Assembly (NCBI RefSeq): GCF_000175215.2
Contig: NC_014817.1
Span: 338,501-402,500 of the forward strand
Source of the DNA: Asticcacaulis excentricus CB 48
GTDB taxonomy: Bacteria > Pseudomonadota > Alphaproteobacteria > Caulobacterales > Caulobacteraceae
Reading direction: 5' to 3'
DNA: 64,000 nt
This document shows positions 51,473 through 61,086 of this stretch, piece after piece. Under the pieces are notes generated by a model. That model saw only the letters and a program-made list of their open reading frames with translations, had not been told where the DNA came from and did not search any database. A program made the translations under genes and the position numbers. Numbering within the stretch: the stretch's first letter is position 1; each line of letters starts with the position of its first letter.

Positions 51473-52903
51473 ATGCAACGCAGACAATTCCTGACCGCTT
51501 TGGGGGCCACCAGCTTCGCGGCATTGGCGACGCCCGCTTTGGCCGAGATTCCGCCCATGTCGCCACAGGTGGCGTCCGGCCTGCGGCTGCCGCCGCAACA
51601 GCGCGGTTTCCGCTCGGCGGCGGTCGAAGCCACCATCGCCAGGGCCCGGCGTGCTATCCGTAATCCGGCTCTGGCGCGGCTGTTTGAAAATGCCTATCCC
51701 AACACGCTCGATACAACGGTCGAACTGGGGGAGGTCGATGGTAAGCCCGACACCTTCGTCATTACCGGCGATATCAAAGCCCTGTGGCTGCGCGATTCCT
51801 CGGCGCAGGTGACGCCCTATCTGCCGCTGGTTACGGAGGACAAGGCGCTGCAACGCCTGTTTGTCGGTCTGATACATCGTCAGTCGCGCTGCATTCTGAT
51901 CGACCCCTATGCCAATGCCTATATGCACGACCCCAAGGCGCGCACCAACCTTTCGTGGTCGCAGACCGACTTTACCGACATGAAGCCGGGCGTAGCCGAG
52001 CGCAAATGGGAAATCGACTCGCTGTGCTATCCGGTGCGCCTGTCCTACCTGTACTGGCGTCAGACCGGGGATGTCAGCGCTTTTGACGACACCTGGCGCG
52101 CCGCCATGCACACGGTGGTCGATACTTTCCGCGTGCAGCAGCGCAAAGAGAATAATGGTCCTTACCGCTTTCAGCGCACGGCATCCGAACCCACCGAGAC
52201 GCTTGCCCGCGGCTACGGGGCCCCGACACGCAAGGTCGGTTTGATCCATTCCGGCTTCCGCCCGTCCGACGATGCCTGCCTCTATCCCTTCCTCATCCCG
52301 GCCAATCATTTCGCGGTCGTGAGCCTGCGGCAATTGGCGGAACTGGCCGAGCCGACAGGGTTGGGGACGGCGTTTGCGCAGTCCTGTCTGGCGCTGGCGC
52401 AGGAGGTCAGTGACGCCCTGAACGCCTATGGCCGCCTCAGCGCGCCGGACGGTGGCGACATGTGGGCCTATGAGGTCGATGGCTTCGGCAATGGCCTGTT
52501 CATGGACGACGCCAATGTGCCGAGCCTTCTCAGCCTGCCCTATCTGGGGGCCTGTCGGATCGACGATCCGCTCTATCAACGCACCCGACGCGCGGTGTTG
52601 AGCCGTCGCAACCCCTACTATTTCGAAGGCAAGGTCCTGTCCGGTGTCGGCAGCCCGCATTCGGAACCTGAGACGGTGTGGCCCATCGCCCTGATGATGC
52701 AGATACTGACCACGCAGGACAAGGCGGAGCAACGCGCCTGCCTTGAGGGGATTTTGCGGGCCTCGGCCCCGCGCGGCTTCGTCAATGAGTCGGTGCATAA
52801 GGATGACGCCGGTCATTTCACCCGCTCATGGTTTGCCTGGGCCAACAGCCTGTTCGGAGAGACGGTGCTGACCCTGATGCGGACTGCCCCCGACCTTCTG
52901 TGA
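51473..52903 (+). CDS. GH125 exo-alpha-1,6-mannosidase
   Basis: 476 residues. Tat-like N-terminus Q-R-R-Q-F-L-T-A-L and signal to about residue 24. An (alpha/alpha)6 barrel with family motifs W-L-R-D-S-S-A-Q (about 105-112), the catalytic-acid region G-F-R-P-S-D-D-A-C (Asp266/267) and, near the C-terminus, N-E-S-V-H and R-S-W-F-A-W. Known GH125 enzymes cleave non-reducing alpha-1,6-mannose; the Xanthomonas enzyme acts on the alpha-1,6-mannose of the plant N-glycan core after the xylose has gone. Starts 5 bases after GH35. Confidence 0.94.
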   Translation: MQRRQFLTALGATSFAALATPALAEIPPMSPQVASGLRLPPQQRGFRSAAVEATIARARRAIRNPALARLFENAYPNTLDTTVELGEVDGKPDTFVITGDIKALWLRDSSAQVTPYLPLVTEDKALQRLFVGLIHRQSRCILIDPYANAYMHDPKARTNLSWSQTDFTDMKPGVAERKWEIDSLCYPVRLSYLYWRQTGDVSAFDDTWRAAMHTVVDTFRVQQRKENNGPYRFQRTASEPTETLARGYGAPTRKVGLIHSGFRPSDDACLYPFLIPANHFAVVSLRQLAELAEPTGLGTAFAQSCLALAQEVSDALNAYGRLSAPDGGDMWAYEVDGFGNGLFMDDANVPSLLSLPYLGACRIDDPLYQRTRRAVLSRRNPYYFEGKVLSGVGSPHSEPETVWPIALMMQILTTQDKAEQRACLEGILRASAPRGFVNESVHKDDAGHFTRSWFAWANSLFGETVLTLMRTAPDLL

Positions 52904-52948
52904 CCTTGTGATTTGCCGCGATACCCCGCGACTATGGAGTGCCTTTCG

Positions 52949-55237
52949 ATGATCAATCGCCGTTCGCTTCTGGGGGCCGCCTCGGTGGCTTCTGTCCTGC
53001 CGGTTCAGTCTCTGGCCGCCGAAGATGACCTGTGCGCCCATGTCGATCCCTTTATCGGCACGGGCGGCCACGGCCACACCTATCCGGGCGCGACCCTGCC
53101 GTTCGGCATGGTGCAGTTGTCGCCGGACACCAGCAATAATGGCTGGGATTCCTGTTCCGGCTATCACGTCAAGGACGGCTCGATCATGGGCTTTTCGCAC
53201 ACCCACCTTTCGGGGACGGGCTGCGCGGACATGCTCGACTGTCTGGTGACGCCGCGCACCGGGCCGGTGGTGCTCAATCCCGGCGAACCGGGCCAGATCG
53301 AAGGCAGTTACCGCTCGCGCTATACCGAAGAAGTGGCCAGCCCCGGTTACTACGCCGTCACCCTGACCGACAGCCGCGTGCGCGCCGAACTGACGGCCAC
53401 CTTGCGCACCGGCTTGCATCGCTATGTCTTTCCAGCGGGGGAGGCCGGTCACCTGCTGATCGACTGGGCGCATGGGCAGCGCAACTGGTGGGAAAAATCA
53501 CCAGCGACCAAGCTCGATAACACAAGTCTGCGTCTGATTGGCAATGACACGCTGGTGGGTGGGCGTCAGGTCTTCATGTGGGCGGGTGGGCGCTGGATAT
53601 TCTTCGCCCTGAAACTGTCGCGGCCGTTCAGCCGCGCCGAACTTTATCAGAACGACGCCTCCGTCAGCGGCACGGAGGTTGCCGGTGGTAAGCTGAAATG
53701 CGCGCTGCATTTCGACGAGGCCGGATCGGCGCCGCTGCTGGTCAAGGTGGGGATTTCGGCTGTCGACATAGAGGGTGCGCTGAAAAACCTTGAGGCCGAA
53801 CAGCCGGGCTTTGATTTCGAGGGCACGCGGCGGGCGGCGCATCTGGCGTGGCAGGACGAACTGTCGCGCATCCGCGTGGACCTCAGCGACCCCGGTGACC
53901 GTAAGGTCTTCTATACGGCCCATTACCACAGCCTGCTGGCGCCGACCCTGTTTTCCGACATCGATCGGCGCTATCGCGGCATGGACAATCAGGTGCACCT
54001 CCTGAAACCCGGCGAAGAGAACTATTCGACCTACAGCCTGTGGGACACCTATCGCGCCGCGCACCCGCTCTACACGCTTACCCAAGGGCCGCGCTTGCCC
54101 GGTATGATCGGCGGTCTGGCGCGCATGGGGCAGGAAAACCCGGCGGGCGCGCCCATCTGGCCGCTTCAGGGGCGCGAAACCGACACCATGATCGGTTACC
54201 ACAGCGCCGCCGTTCTGGCCGAAGCCTGCGTCAAGGGCGTGCCCGGCGTGGACTATAAGGCCGCCTATAAGGTGATCCGCAAGCGCGCCTTCGATGACGA
54301 TGTGCACGGCTTTGGCCTCTATCGCCAACTGGGTTATATCCCGGCGGACAAGGTCGATGAGTCCGTGTCGCGCACGCTGGAGTTCGCCTATAGCGACTGG
54401 TGCGCCTCTAAGCTGGCGGCGGCGGTAGGCGCGCATGAGGATGCACGCAAATTGCGTGAACGTTCAAGAAATTATCGTAATCTCTTTGACTTCTACATCC
54501 ACTTTATGCGCGGCAAAAAGGCCGATGGTTCCTGGGTGACGCCTTATTTCCCGCAGTCTCTGGGCCACGATCAGAAGCGCTGGCGCGACTACACGGAAAC
54601 CAATGGCTGGCAGGCGACCTTCCTCAATCAGCACGACCTCTACGGCTATATGCGGATGTTCGGCGGCGAGAAGGCATTTGAGGCCAAGCTGGATGCGCTA
54701 TTTAATGCGCCGTCTGACCTTGATCACGGCTCGCTGGACGACATCAGCGGGCTGGTCGGGCAGTACGCGCACGGCAATGAGCCCAGCCATCACGTCGCCT
54801 ATCTCTATGCCTATGCCGGGGCCCTGCCGAAGACGCAGTCGCGTGTGCGGATGCTGATGAAGGCCATGTACCGCGCTGAGCCTAACGGGCTGGAGGGCAA
54901 TGAGGATTGCGGCCAGATGAGCGCCTGGTACGTGCTGAGCGCGCTGGGGCTATATACGGTTGATCCGGTCAGCGGTGTCTATGTGTTCGGCTCGCCTCTG
55001 GTCAATCGCGCCCGCCTTGCGCTCGGTAACGGGCGGCATCTGAGTATTGTCGCCGAAGGCAACGGGCCGGATAAGGTTTATGTCAGCGGCGTGCGCCTGA
55101 ATGGTAAGGCGTGGAGCCGGTCGTGGATTGCCCACGATACCCTGATGCGCGGTGGCGAACTGCGCTTCCTGATGAGCGCCACGCCCAACCCGGCCTTCGG
55201 GGCGCGGCTGGCTGACCGCCCGCCGTCCTTCGTGTGA
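52949..55237 (+). CDS. GH92 exo-alpha-mannosidase
   Basis: 762 residues from the ATG at 52949 (GGAG 9 bases upstream; the longer frame upstream looks untranslated). Tat-like start N-R-R-S-L-L-G. Calcium-dependent GH92 signatures: D-P-F-I-G-T-G-G-H-G-H-T-Y-P-G, G-F-S-H-T-H-L-S-G-T-G, L-W-D-T-Y-R-A-A-H, G-N-E-P-S-H-H and the catalytic-acid motif G-N-E-D-C-G-Q-M-S-A-W. It removes alpha-1,2/1,3-mannose. Its stop overlaps the next ATG by one base (TGATG). Confidence 0.95.
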   Translation: MINRRSLLGAASVASVLPVQSLAAEDDLCAHVDPFIGTGGHGHTYPGATLPFGMVQLSPDTSNNGWDSCSGYHVKDGSIMGFSHTHLSGTGCADMLDCLVTPRTGPVVLNPGEPGQIEGSYRSRYTEEVASPGYYAVTLTDSRVRAELTATLRTGLHRYVFPAGEAGHLLIDWAHGQRNWWEKSPATKLDNTSLRLIGNDTLVGGRQVFMWAGGRWIFFALKLSRPFSRAELYQNDASVSGTEVAGGKLKCALHFDEAGSAPLLVKVGISAVDIEGALKNLEAEQPGFDFEGTRRAAHLAWQDELSRIRVDLSDPGDRKVFYTAHYHSLLAPTLFSDIDRRYRGMDNQVHLLKPGEENYSTYSLWDTYRAAHPLYTLTQGPRLPGMIGGLARMGQENPAGAPIWPLQGRETDTMIGYHSAAVLAEACVKGVPGVDYKAAYKVIRKRAFDDDVHGFGLYRQLGYIPADKVDESVSRTLEFAYSDWCASKLAAAVGAHEDARKLRERSRNYRNLFDFYIHFMRGKKADGSWVTPYFPQSLGHDQKRWRDYTETNGWQATFLNQHDLYGYMRMFGGEKAFEAKLDALFNAPSDLDHGSLDDISGLVGQYAHGNEPSHHVAYLYAYAGALPKTQSRVRMLMKAMYRAEPNGLEGNEDCGQMSAWYVLSALGLYTVDPVSGVYVFGSPLVNRARLALGNGRHLSIVAEGNGPDKVYVSGVRLNGKAWSRSWIAHDTLMRGGELRFLMSATPNPAFGARLADRPPSFV

Positions 55238-57645
55238 TGCGACGCTTACTTTGCTTGTGTGTGTGGCTGTGCCTGTCGGCGTCACAGGCAGTCGCGGCCA
55301 ACCTGATCACCGCGCCGGACGCCAGCCCGCAGGCGCAGACCACGACGGCGTGGTTCCGGGAGGAGCCGGCGCTGGGTGCCTTAAAAGGGCAGGTGGTGCT
55401 GGCGCAGCGGTCGCAGGTGGCGGCACTTTTGCCGCCCAAGGTGCGTGCTGCGTGGCAGGACTGGAGCCGCACCCTGCCGGCCGCGCGCCCGGAAGCCTAT
55501 GCCTTGTTTTCCAAAGACAACTGGCTGATCATCGCCGGTGACGATGATCGCGGCCTGATGTTCGGTATGGGCCATGTGCTGCGCAAGGCGCTAGAGCGGA
55601 ATGATTTCTACCGGAATCATTCCGTTCATGCCGCCATTGAGGCGGCGGCCAAGGTGGCGCAGCCACCGCCCGGCGAGGGGCTAAACAAAAATCCAGATCA
55701 TTATGTTTCCATGAGAAATCATAATGATCTAGAGGGGCGGGTGCGCGGCCTGCCGCTCTATGTAGTGCCTGACAAGGCCATTCGCGCGCATCAGATCGGC
55801 TACCGTTTCAAGAACAACAGTTATGATGCTTTTACGCTGCCTGTGTTTGAGCGCCACCTGCGCGACCTTATCGTGTTCGGCACCAATGGCCTGCAATGGA
55901 TCGCGCCCATTTCAGACGACGCCGCCGAAAGCCCGCTGTTTCCGGCACCGGCGCTGGACACCCTGATCGGGGTGTCGCGGCTTACGGAGCGTTATGGCGT
56001 CGATTTTCACCTCTATTACCCGCAGATGATGGCCGACTATGGCGACCCGGCGCAAAGAGCGACGGAGCTTAAACGCTTTGAGGCACTGGTGCGCGCCACA
56101 CCGTACATAAGCAGTCTGTTCATTCCCGGTGGCGACCCCGGCCATACCCAACCGGATATCCTGTTCCCCCTGATCCGTGATGAGGCGGCGATCCTGCGCC
56201 GCTATCACCCGAAGGCGACGGTGTGGGTGTCGGCGCAAGGCTTTGACCGCGCGCAGTATGAGCGTTTCTACGCCCTGATGGCAGAAGAAAATCCATGGTT
56301 GACCGGTGTCTTTGTCGGGCCGCAGTCGCGCGACACCGTGTCGGTGCAGCGGGCCCGCATTCCGGCGCGGTACAAGGTGCTTTTCTATCCGGACATCGCC
56401 CATACCCTGCACGCGCAGTTCCCGGTGCCGGGCTTTGATGCGGCCTTCGCCCTCACCGAAGGCCGCGAACCCATCAACCCGCAACCGCAGGCCCAAGGCC
56501 ATATCTACCGCCATTTCGCCGCTGATTTTGAGGGCTTTGTCACCTATTCCGAAGGCGTGACGGACGATGTGAACAAGATGTTGTGGGTGGGTTTCGGAAT
56601 GGATCGTGCGCAAACGCCCGCCACCATAGCGGCGGATTATGGGCGCTATTTTCTGGGGGACGCGCGGTTCGGGGCGGTGCTGGAAGGTCTGGAGCGCAAC
56701 TGGCGTGGGCCGTTGCGCCGAAACCGCGACATCTCGCGCACCCTGATGACGCTGAGGACCTTACCGCGACGCGATAACTGGCGGTACGACATGCTGGCCT
56801 ATCGTGCCCTCTATGACGCCTATGTGCAGCGGCGCGCTGTGGCGGAGACGCAGCGTGAAGATGAAGCCTATAAGTCGCTGTTTAAAAATGACTTTCAGGC
56901 GGCGCGTGTTGCGCTGGCGACCCCTGACGATGCAGACACTCTGGCCCTCCGCACAGAGATTCAGGCACTGGCCGGACGGCTGTATGAGGGCATCGGTCTG
57001 CAACTGAGCGTGCGGCTTTATGGGGCGTCCAACTGGGAGCGCGGGGCCAATCTCGACCGGCTTGAGGTGTCGCTGAACGACCGGGCGTGGCTGACCCGGC
57101 AGCTGGCTGAGATCGAAGCTCTGCCCGAATCCGCGCGCGCTGAACGTCTGGAGGCGCTTTTACGCCGGGATACACCGCCACCCGGCGGGTTTTACGATGA
57201 TCTGGGTGATCCGCAGGCCTCACCACATCTGGTGCGGGGGGGCGACTGGGCCGACGACCCGCAGCGCATGGCGGGGGCCATAGACAGCATTGCCGACCGC
57301 ACGCCGGATGATGGCTGGCGGCTGGCGTGGATCACCTATGCCGAGGCGCTGTACGAAACACCGCTGGAGTTGCGTTATGAGGGGCTTGATCGTGCGCGCG
57401 CCTATCGCTTGAAGGTGGTCTATGCTGGCGAAGACTATGCCCTGCCGCTGACGCTTGTGGCCAATGATACGGCGACCCTACACGCGGCCCGCACCCGCCG
57501 CAGCAATCCGGAAACGGTAGAACTGGATCTGCCGCCAGAGGTCACGGCCACAGGTCGCCTTAGCCTCAAGTGGTTTCGCCCGGAAGGGCTGGGCGGTTCC
57601 GGACGCGGACGGCAGGTGGCGCAGGTCTGGCTCTATCCGCGATAA
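55237..57645 (+). CDS. Unrecognised secreted glycosidase-like protein
   Basis: 802 residues, signal peptide ending near A-V-A-A-N (about residue 21). Residues about 25-120 read like the small alpha/beta domain that precedes catalytic barrels in GH20/GH67/GH84-type enzymes (A-G-D-D-D-R-G-L-M-F-G). Residues about 183-480 look like a TIM barrel: H-Q-I-G-Y-R-F-K-N-N-S-Y-D-A, F-I-P-G-G-D-P-G-H-T (Asp300), Y-P-D-I-A-H-T and Y-S-E-G-V-T-D-D-V-N-K (Glu439, Asp443/444), then a helical part and a C-terminal beta-rich domain (about 690-802). I cannot assign a GH family. It is coupled to GH92 by a one-base overlap, so it very likely acts on the same glycan. A GH163/GH67-like relation is possible but unproven. 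Confidence 0.65.
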   Translation: MRRLLCLCVWLCLSASQAVAANLITAPDASPQAQTTTAWFREEPALGALKGQVVLAQRSQVAALLPPKVRAAWQDWSRTLPAARPEAYALFSKDNWLIIAGDDDRGLMFGMGHVLRKALERNDFYRNHSVHAAIEAAAKVAQPPPGEGLNKNPDHYVSMRNHNDLEGRVRGLPLYVVPDKAIRAHQIGYRFKNNSYDAFTLPVFERHLRDLIVFGTNGLQWIAPISDDAAESPLFPAPALDTLIGVSRLTERYGVDFHLYYPQMMADYGDPAQRATELKRFEALVRATPYISSLFIPGGDPGHTQPDILFPLIRDEAAILRRYHPKATVWVSAQGFDRAQYERFYALMAEENPWLTGVFVGPQSRDTVSVQRARIPARYKVLFYPDIAHTLHAQFPVPGFDAAFALTEGREPINPQPQAQGHIYRHFAADFEGFVTYSEGVTDDVNKMLWVGFGMDRAQTPATIAADYGRYFLGDARFGAVLEGLERNWRGPLRRNRDISRTLMTLRTLPRRDNWRYDMLAYRALYDAYVQRRAVAETQREDEAYKSLFKNDFQAARVALATPDDADTLALRTEIQALAGRLYEGIGLQLSVRLYGASNWERGANLDRLEVSLNDRAWLTRQLAEIEALPESARAERLEALLRRDTPPPGGFYDDLGDPQASPHLVRGGDWADDPQRMAGAIDSIADRTPDDGWRLAWITYAEALYETPLELRYEGLDRARAYRLKVVYAGEDYALPLTLVANDTATLHAARTRRSNPETVELDLPPEVTATGRLSLKWFRPEGLGGSGRGRQVAQVWLYPR
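55597..55730 (+). repeat. Two perfect palindromes inside the unrecognised glycosidase gene
   Basis: CGGAATGATT (55597) pairs with AATCATTCCG (55615) across 8 bases, and AGATCATTATG (55695) pairs with CATAATGATCT (55720) across 14 bases. In addition ATGATTTCT (55601) is the reverse of AGAAATCAT (55713). The second palindrome lies in an AT-rich patch with rare codons (AGA, CTA, AAT), unlike its neighbours. It encodes residues about 121-165, the linker between the two N-terminal domains. It may be an in-frame palindromic insertion. Confidence 0.6.
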
Positions 57646-57662
57646 GCCGCCTGCGCCGTCCG

Positions 57663-59744
57663 TTACCGCGTAATAACGCCTACGCCGCTGAAGGCTACGG
57701 TCGGCTTGTCCTGTACAGCGCGCGGCAGAACCAGTTTCAGGTAACGCCCCTTATGCGGCGCATCGAAGCGGATGCGCTGTTCGCTGCGGCTATTGGCGAT
57801 GTTGGAGAATTCGCCTTCGCCTGCGGGTGCAAAGGTTTGACCGTCAAGGCTGACAGAGGCGATGTAACCCGCCGGCGCCCCCATCTGGGCCACCGTGTTC
57901 ACGTCCAGATAGATGTCCTGAACGCCGGGTGTTAGGGTAAAGCCCTTGAGGTCATAGACCTTGCCCAGATCAAGGATCAGTTCAGCGGGTTGGCCCTTGC
58001 GTCCGACAAAGCCCTTACCATCGAGCAGCGCGTTCGGCGTCTCGCTGCTGGCCGAGACCGTGCGCCAGCCGACCGGGGCCACATCGAACAGCGCGACCGA
58101 GGCCGCGCTTAGCACTTTACGCGCCGGGCTGAAGGCCACGGCCCGCACCTGACCGCCTTCGGGCAGGGGGAAGGGGGCGCTGAACGGCGTCGAAGCGGTC
58201 GTCGGCGCGCTGCCATCCAGGGTGTAGAACAGGCGGACATCGCTTTCGGCGGCACTGAGACTGACCAGCCCGGCACGGTCGCGTTTGATGACCGGTTCTT
58301 CCAGCACAGGTGGCATCAGGAACAGGCCGAAATCGCCAAGAACCGGCGAGGCAGCCGCCTTGAGGATGCGGATACGTACAGCGCGCGTCGTGACGGGGGC
58401 GGACAGGCGCGTCAGGCGCTTATAGCCGATATAGGTGTGGGTTTGCAGGGTACGCCAGCGGCCGTTTTCGAGGATGTCGATAGCGAAATCATCGACGCGC
58501 ACGCCCTTGCGGATGTCTTCGGCGGTGCGGATGACGTCAAAGGTCTGCGCCTTGGGCAGATCGAAGCGAATCCACGCCCCGGCCTTGTCCGAGGTGCGCG
58601 CCGCCCAGAAGCCATTGGCTTTCAGGGCCTGCGCCGGATCGAACCCCTCGCCATAGGTCGAGGAGGCGGTCACCCTGGCTCCGGTGGCCAGATTGCGGGC
58701 AAAGGTCTTGTCCAGAATGGCTTTCCAGCCGCTGAGCGAGGCCACATCCGCATCGGGTACGCGGCCGCGGCGGTCCGGGGCCAGATTGAGCAGCAGGGTC
58801 GTACCGCGCCCGACCGACTCGAAGTAGACGCGCGTCAGATTGGCCGGCGTGCGCGGGCTTTCGTCCGCGTGCCAGAACCAGCCGGGCCGGATCGAGGTAT
58901 TGGTTTCCGCCGGGTTCCAGATGTTGCCGCCGCGCACACCGGCATTGCCCTTGGCCATGGTGTAGGGGGTTTCATCGACTGTGGGCCAGCAGGGGTCACC
59001 GGCCTGACCATGCTCATTGCCGACCCAGCGCACATCCATGTGCTCATCGGCAAACATGACGGCGTGCGGCTGGTTTTTGCGCACGATGGCGCGCACCGTG
59101 TCCCAGCCGTAATAGGTGAGGGCGTCGATCTTGCGCCGTTCGCGCGCCCCACCGTAATAGCCGTCACCGCCATTGGCCCCGTCGAACCACACTTCAAACA
59201 GTGGGCCGTACTGCGTGGTCAGTTCTTCGAGCTGATTGTGATAGTATTCGACATAGGCCGGGCGGCCATATTCCGCGTGGTTGCGGTCCCAGGGCGACAG
59301 ATAGACGCCGAACTTCAGACCATGCTTGCGGCAGGCTTCGGCCATTTCGCCGACAATGTCGCCCTTGCCGTTCTTGTAAGGGCTGAACTTGACCGAGTGC
59401 TCGGTATAGCGGCTGGGCCACAGGCAAAAGCCGTCATGGTGCTTGGCCGTCAGGATAATGCCTTTCAGACCACCGCCTTTCGCAGCCAGAACGATCTGGT
59501 CGGCACTGAAATCGGTCGGGTTGAACAGGCTGACGGGCTCATCGCCATAACCCCATTCGCGGTCTGTAAAGGCGTTCATGGTGTAGTGCATGAAGCCGTA
59601 GGTTTCGAGCCGCTGCCAGTCGTACTGACGCACCGACGGTGTCGCGCCGAAGGGGGTGGGGCCTTTGGGGGCGCGGGCCAGGGCCGGGCCGCCGACCAGA
59701 CCAGCGAAAACGGACAGGGACAGGGTGCGACGATCCATTATCAT
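57663..59744 (-). CDS. GH29 alpha-L-fucosidase with C-terminal binding domains
   Basis: 693 residues from the ATG at 59744; a second in-frame ATG follows two codons later. Tat-like start D-R-R-T-L-S and signal to about residue 25. GH29 barrel with T-A-K-H-H-D-G-F-C-L-W, Y-L-S-P-W-D and the nucleophile Asp in V-W-F-D-G-A-N-G (Asp188). Two F5/8-type (discoidin-like) domains flank a chitobiase C-terminal-like segment (L-F-Y-T-L-D-G-S-A-P). The sequence style is closer to GH29 subfamily B (alpha-1,3/1,4-fucosidases), fitting Lewis a or core alpha-1,3-fucose. It is convergent with the GH operon and divergent from the GntR regulator. Confidence 0.88.
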   Translation of the reverse strand: MIMDRRTLSLSVFAGLVGGPALARAPKGPTPFGATPSVRQYDWQRLETYGFMHYTMNAFTDREWGYGDEPVSLFNPTDFSADQIVLAAKGGGLKGIILTAKHHDGFCLWPSRYTEHSVKFSPYKNGKGDIVGEMAEACRKHGLKFGVYLSPWDRNHAEYGRPAYVEYYHNQLEELTTQYGPLFEVWFDGANGGDGYYGGARERRKIDALTYYGWDTVRAIVRKNQPHAVMFADEHMDVRWVGNEHGQAGDPCWPTVDETPYTMAKGNAGVRGGNIWNPAETNTSIRPGWFWHADESPRTPANLTRVYFESVGRGTTLLLNLAPDRRGRVPDADVASLSGWKAILDKTFARNLATGARVTASSTYGEGFDPAQALKANGFWAARTSDKAGAWIRFDLPKAQTFDVIRTAEDIRKGVRVDDFAIDILENGRWRTLQTHTYIGYKRLTRLSAPVTTRAVRIRILKAAASPVLGDFGLFLMPPVLEEPVIKRDRAGLVSLSAAESDVRLFYTLDGSAPTTASTPFSAPFPLPEGGQVRAVAFSPARKVLSAASVALFDVAPVGWRTVSASSETPNALLDGKGFVGRKGQPAELILDLGKVYDLKGFTLTPGVQDIYLDVNTVAQMGAPAGYIASVSLDGQTFAPAGEGEFSNIANSRSEQRIRFDAPHKGRYLKLVLPRAVQDKPTVAFSGVGVITR

Positions 59745-60116
59745 GGCCAATTTGCCTCTTTGGTTCATAATTGGTAACATCCTAATTCAGCCGGGATTGA
59801 TTGCAAGCCTTAAAGTCAGACGCTTCCTATTTTGCTTTTAATGCTGAAAACACAGGCATTCGTATGGTCAACGGGTGCACAGGCGGGTTAGATCAGGGGG
59901 GTGAACGCCGCGATTTCGATCGTCATTGGCCTTAGGATTTTGGCAAGCAAATGTATTTAATATGTATTGTCTGTTTCGGCTGCGATTGATATCGCCACCG
60001 TATACGATTTCCGTTTTGCGTGTGGGGACAACGCGCAAAGACTTAAAATGCAAACTTCTAATTGACTGAAAGCCAGAAGACCCACATGAAATGGGTAGGA
60101 AACGACTGGATATGAC
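59745..60116. other. Divergent control region between fucosidase and GntR genes
   Basis: About 370 bases, AT-richer than the genes on either side, holding the promoters of the leftward fucosidase and rightward regulator. A short inverted repeat ACCCA-N7-TGGGT lies at about 60081-60097, just upstream of the regulator start, and could be an autoregulatory site. No gene is seen. Confidence 0.4.
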
Positions 60117-60860
60117 ATGAACGAGTCAGCTCTGCGCTCTGCCTTTCTGAAAGATGATGGCGGCCACGCCTACCTGCTTATCCGCAATGCCATCCGCGAC
60201 GAGATCGCGGGAGGTAAGCTGAAGCCGGGGGCGGCGCTTGCGCCTGAGCGTGAGTTGTGCGTGCTTTATGGCGTATCGCGCATCACCGTGCGTAAAGCCG
60301 TCGAAGGGCTGGTCGAAGAGGGGCTTCTGACGCGCACGCGGGGTTCGGGCACCTACGTGTCCATGCCCTCGATTACGCGAGTTGAGAAGAATTTTGCCAT
60401 TCTCACCTCGTTTTCCGAGGATATCCGCTCGCGTGGCTATAAACCATCAAGCATCTGGCTGAAAAAGACCACCAGTATGACCACGCCCGAAGAGGCGCTG
60501 GCGCTCGGTCTGTCGCCGGGGTCGCTGGTCCACCGCTTTCACCGCATTCGTTGCGCCGACGGCGTGCGCGTCTGTCTGGAGTTCGTCGTCGTCCCGGCGC
60601 AGTTCCTGCCCTCGGTCGATGTGGTGCAGGAATCGCTCTACGAAGCCATGGCCGCAGCGGGCAGCCGTCCGGTGCGCGCCCTGCAACGCCTGCGCGCTGC
60701 GCCCCTCAGTGAGGCGCATTCGGAATTGCTGGGCGTACAAACGGGGGAATGCGGCCTGTTTATCGAACGTCGCGGCTTCCTGTCCAACGGTACGGCGGTC
60801 GAATTCAGCCAGTGTTATTATCACGGCGAAGCTTACGACGTTATCGCCGAACTGGGCTGA
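60117..60860 (+). CDS. GntR/HutC-family regulator (NagR-like)
   Basis: 247 residues. N-terminal winged helix (about 18-85; G-A-A-L-A-P-E-R-E-L, G-V-S-R-I-T-V-R-K-A-V, G-S-G-T-Y-V) and a C-terminal UTRA ligand-binding domain (about 100-245). HutC-subfamily members such as NagR/DasR repress aminosugar genes and are released by GlcNAc- or glucosamine-phosphates. Its location between fucosidase and GH84 in a locus with a GlcNAc kinase makes it the likely regulator of the whole cluster. Confidence 0.88.
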   Translation: MNESALRSAFLKDDGGHAYLLIRNAIRDEIAGGKLKPGAALAPERELCVLYGVSRITVRKAVEGLVEEGLLTRTRGSGTYVSMPSITRVEKNFAILTSFSEDIRSRGYKPSSIWLKKTTSMTTPEEALALGLSPGSLVHRFHRIRCADGVRVCLEFVVVPAQFLPSVDVVQESLYEAMAAAGSRPVRALQRLRAAPLSEAHSELLGVQTGECGLFIERRGFLSNGTAVEFSQCYYHGEAYDVIAELG

Positions 60861-61086
60861 TCCGGCTTTCTGATCCCAAACGTCTTTTGTCTCTGAGAGC
60901 GATCCGGCGGTGGCGTCGAATCGCCGCCGTCTTGCGTGCGGCTGTGCCCTTAGCCGGGAGGGTAGGATAGACGCATCTTCGATCCCGAATCCCGCATTGT
61001 GAAGGTGCGGGCTATGGACAGGCGCAATTTTCGCCTATACCTAATACCTATATAGAACCTCTGTATTACCTTTGAAGGACCTGACC

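Noticed and set aside
60908..61011. Two GC-rich hairpins between the GntR and GH84 genes considered as terminators or attenuators
   Set aside because: Neither is followed by a T-run and no leader peptide is evident; they may be chance inverted repeats.
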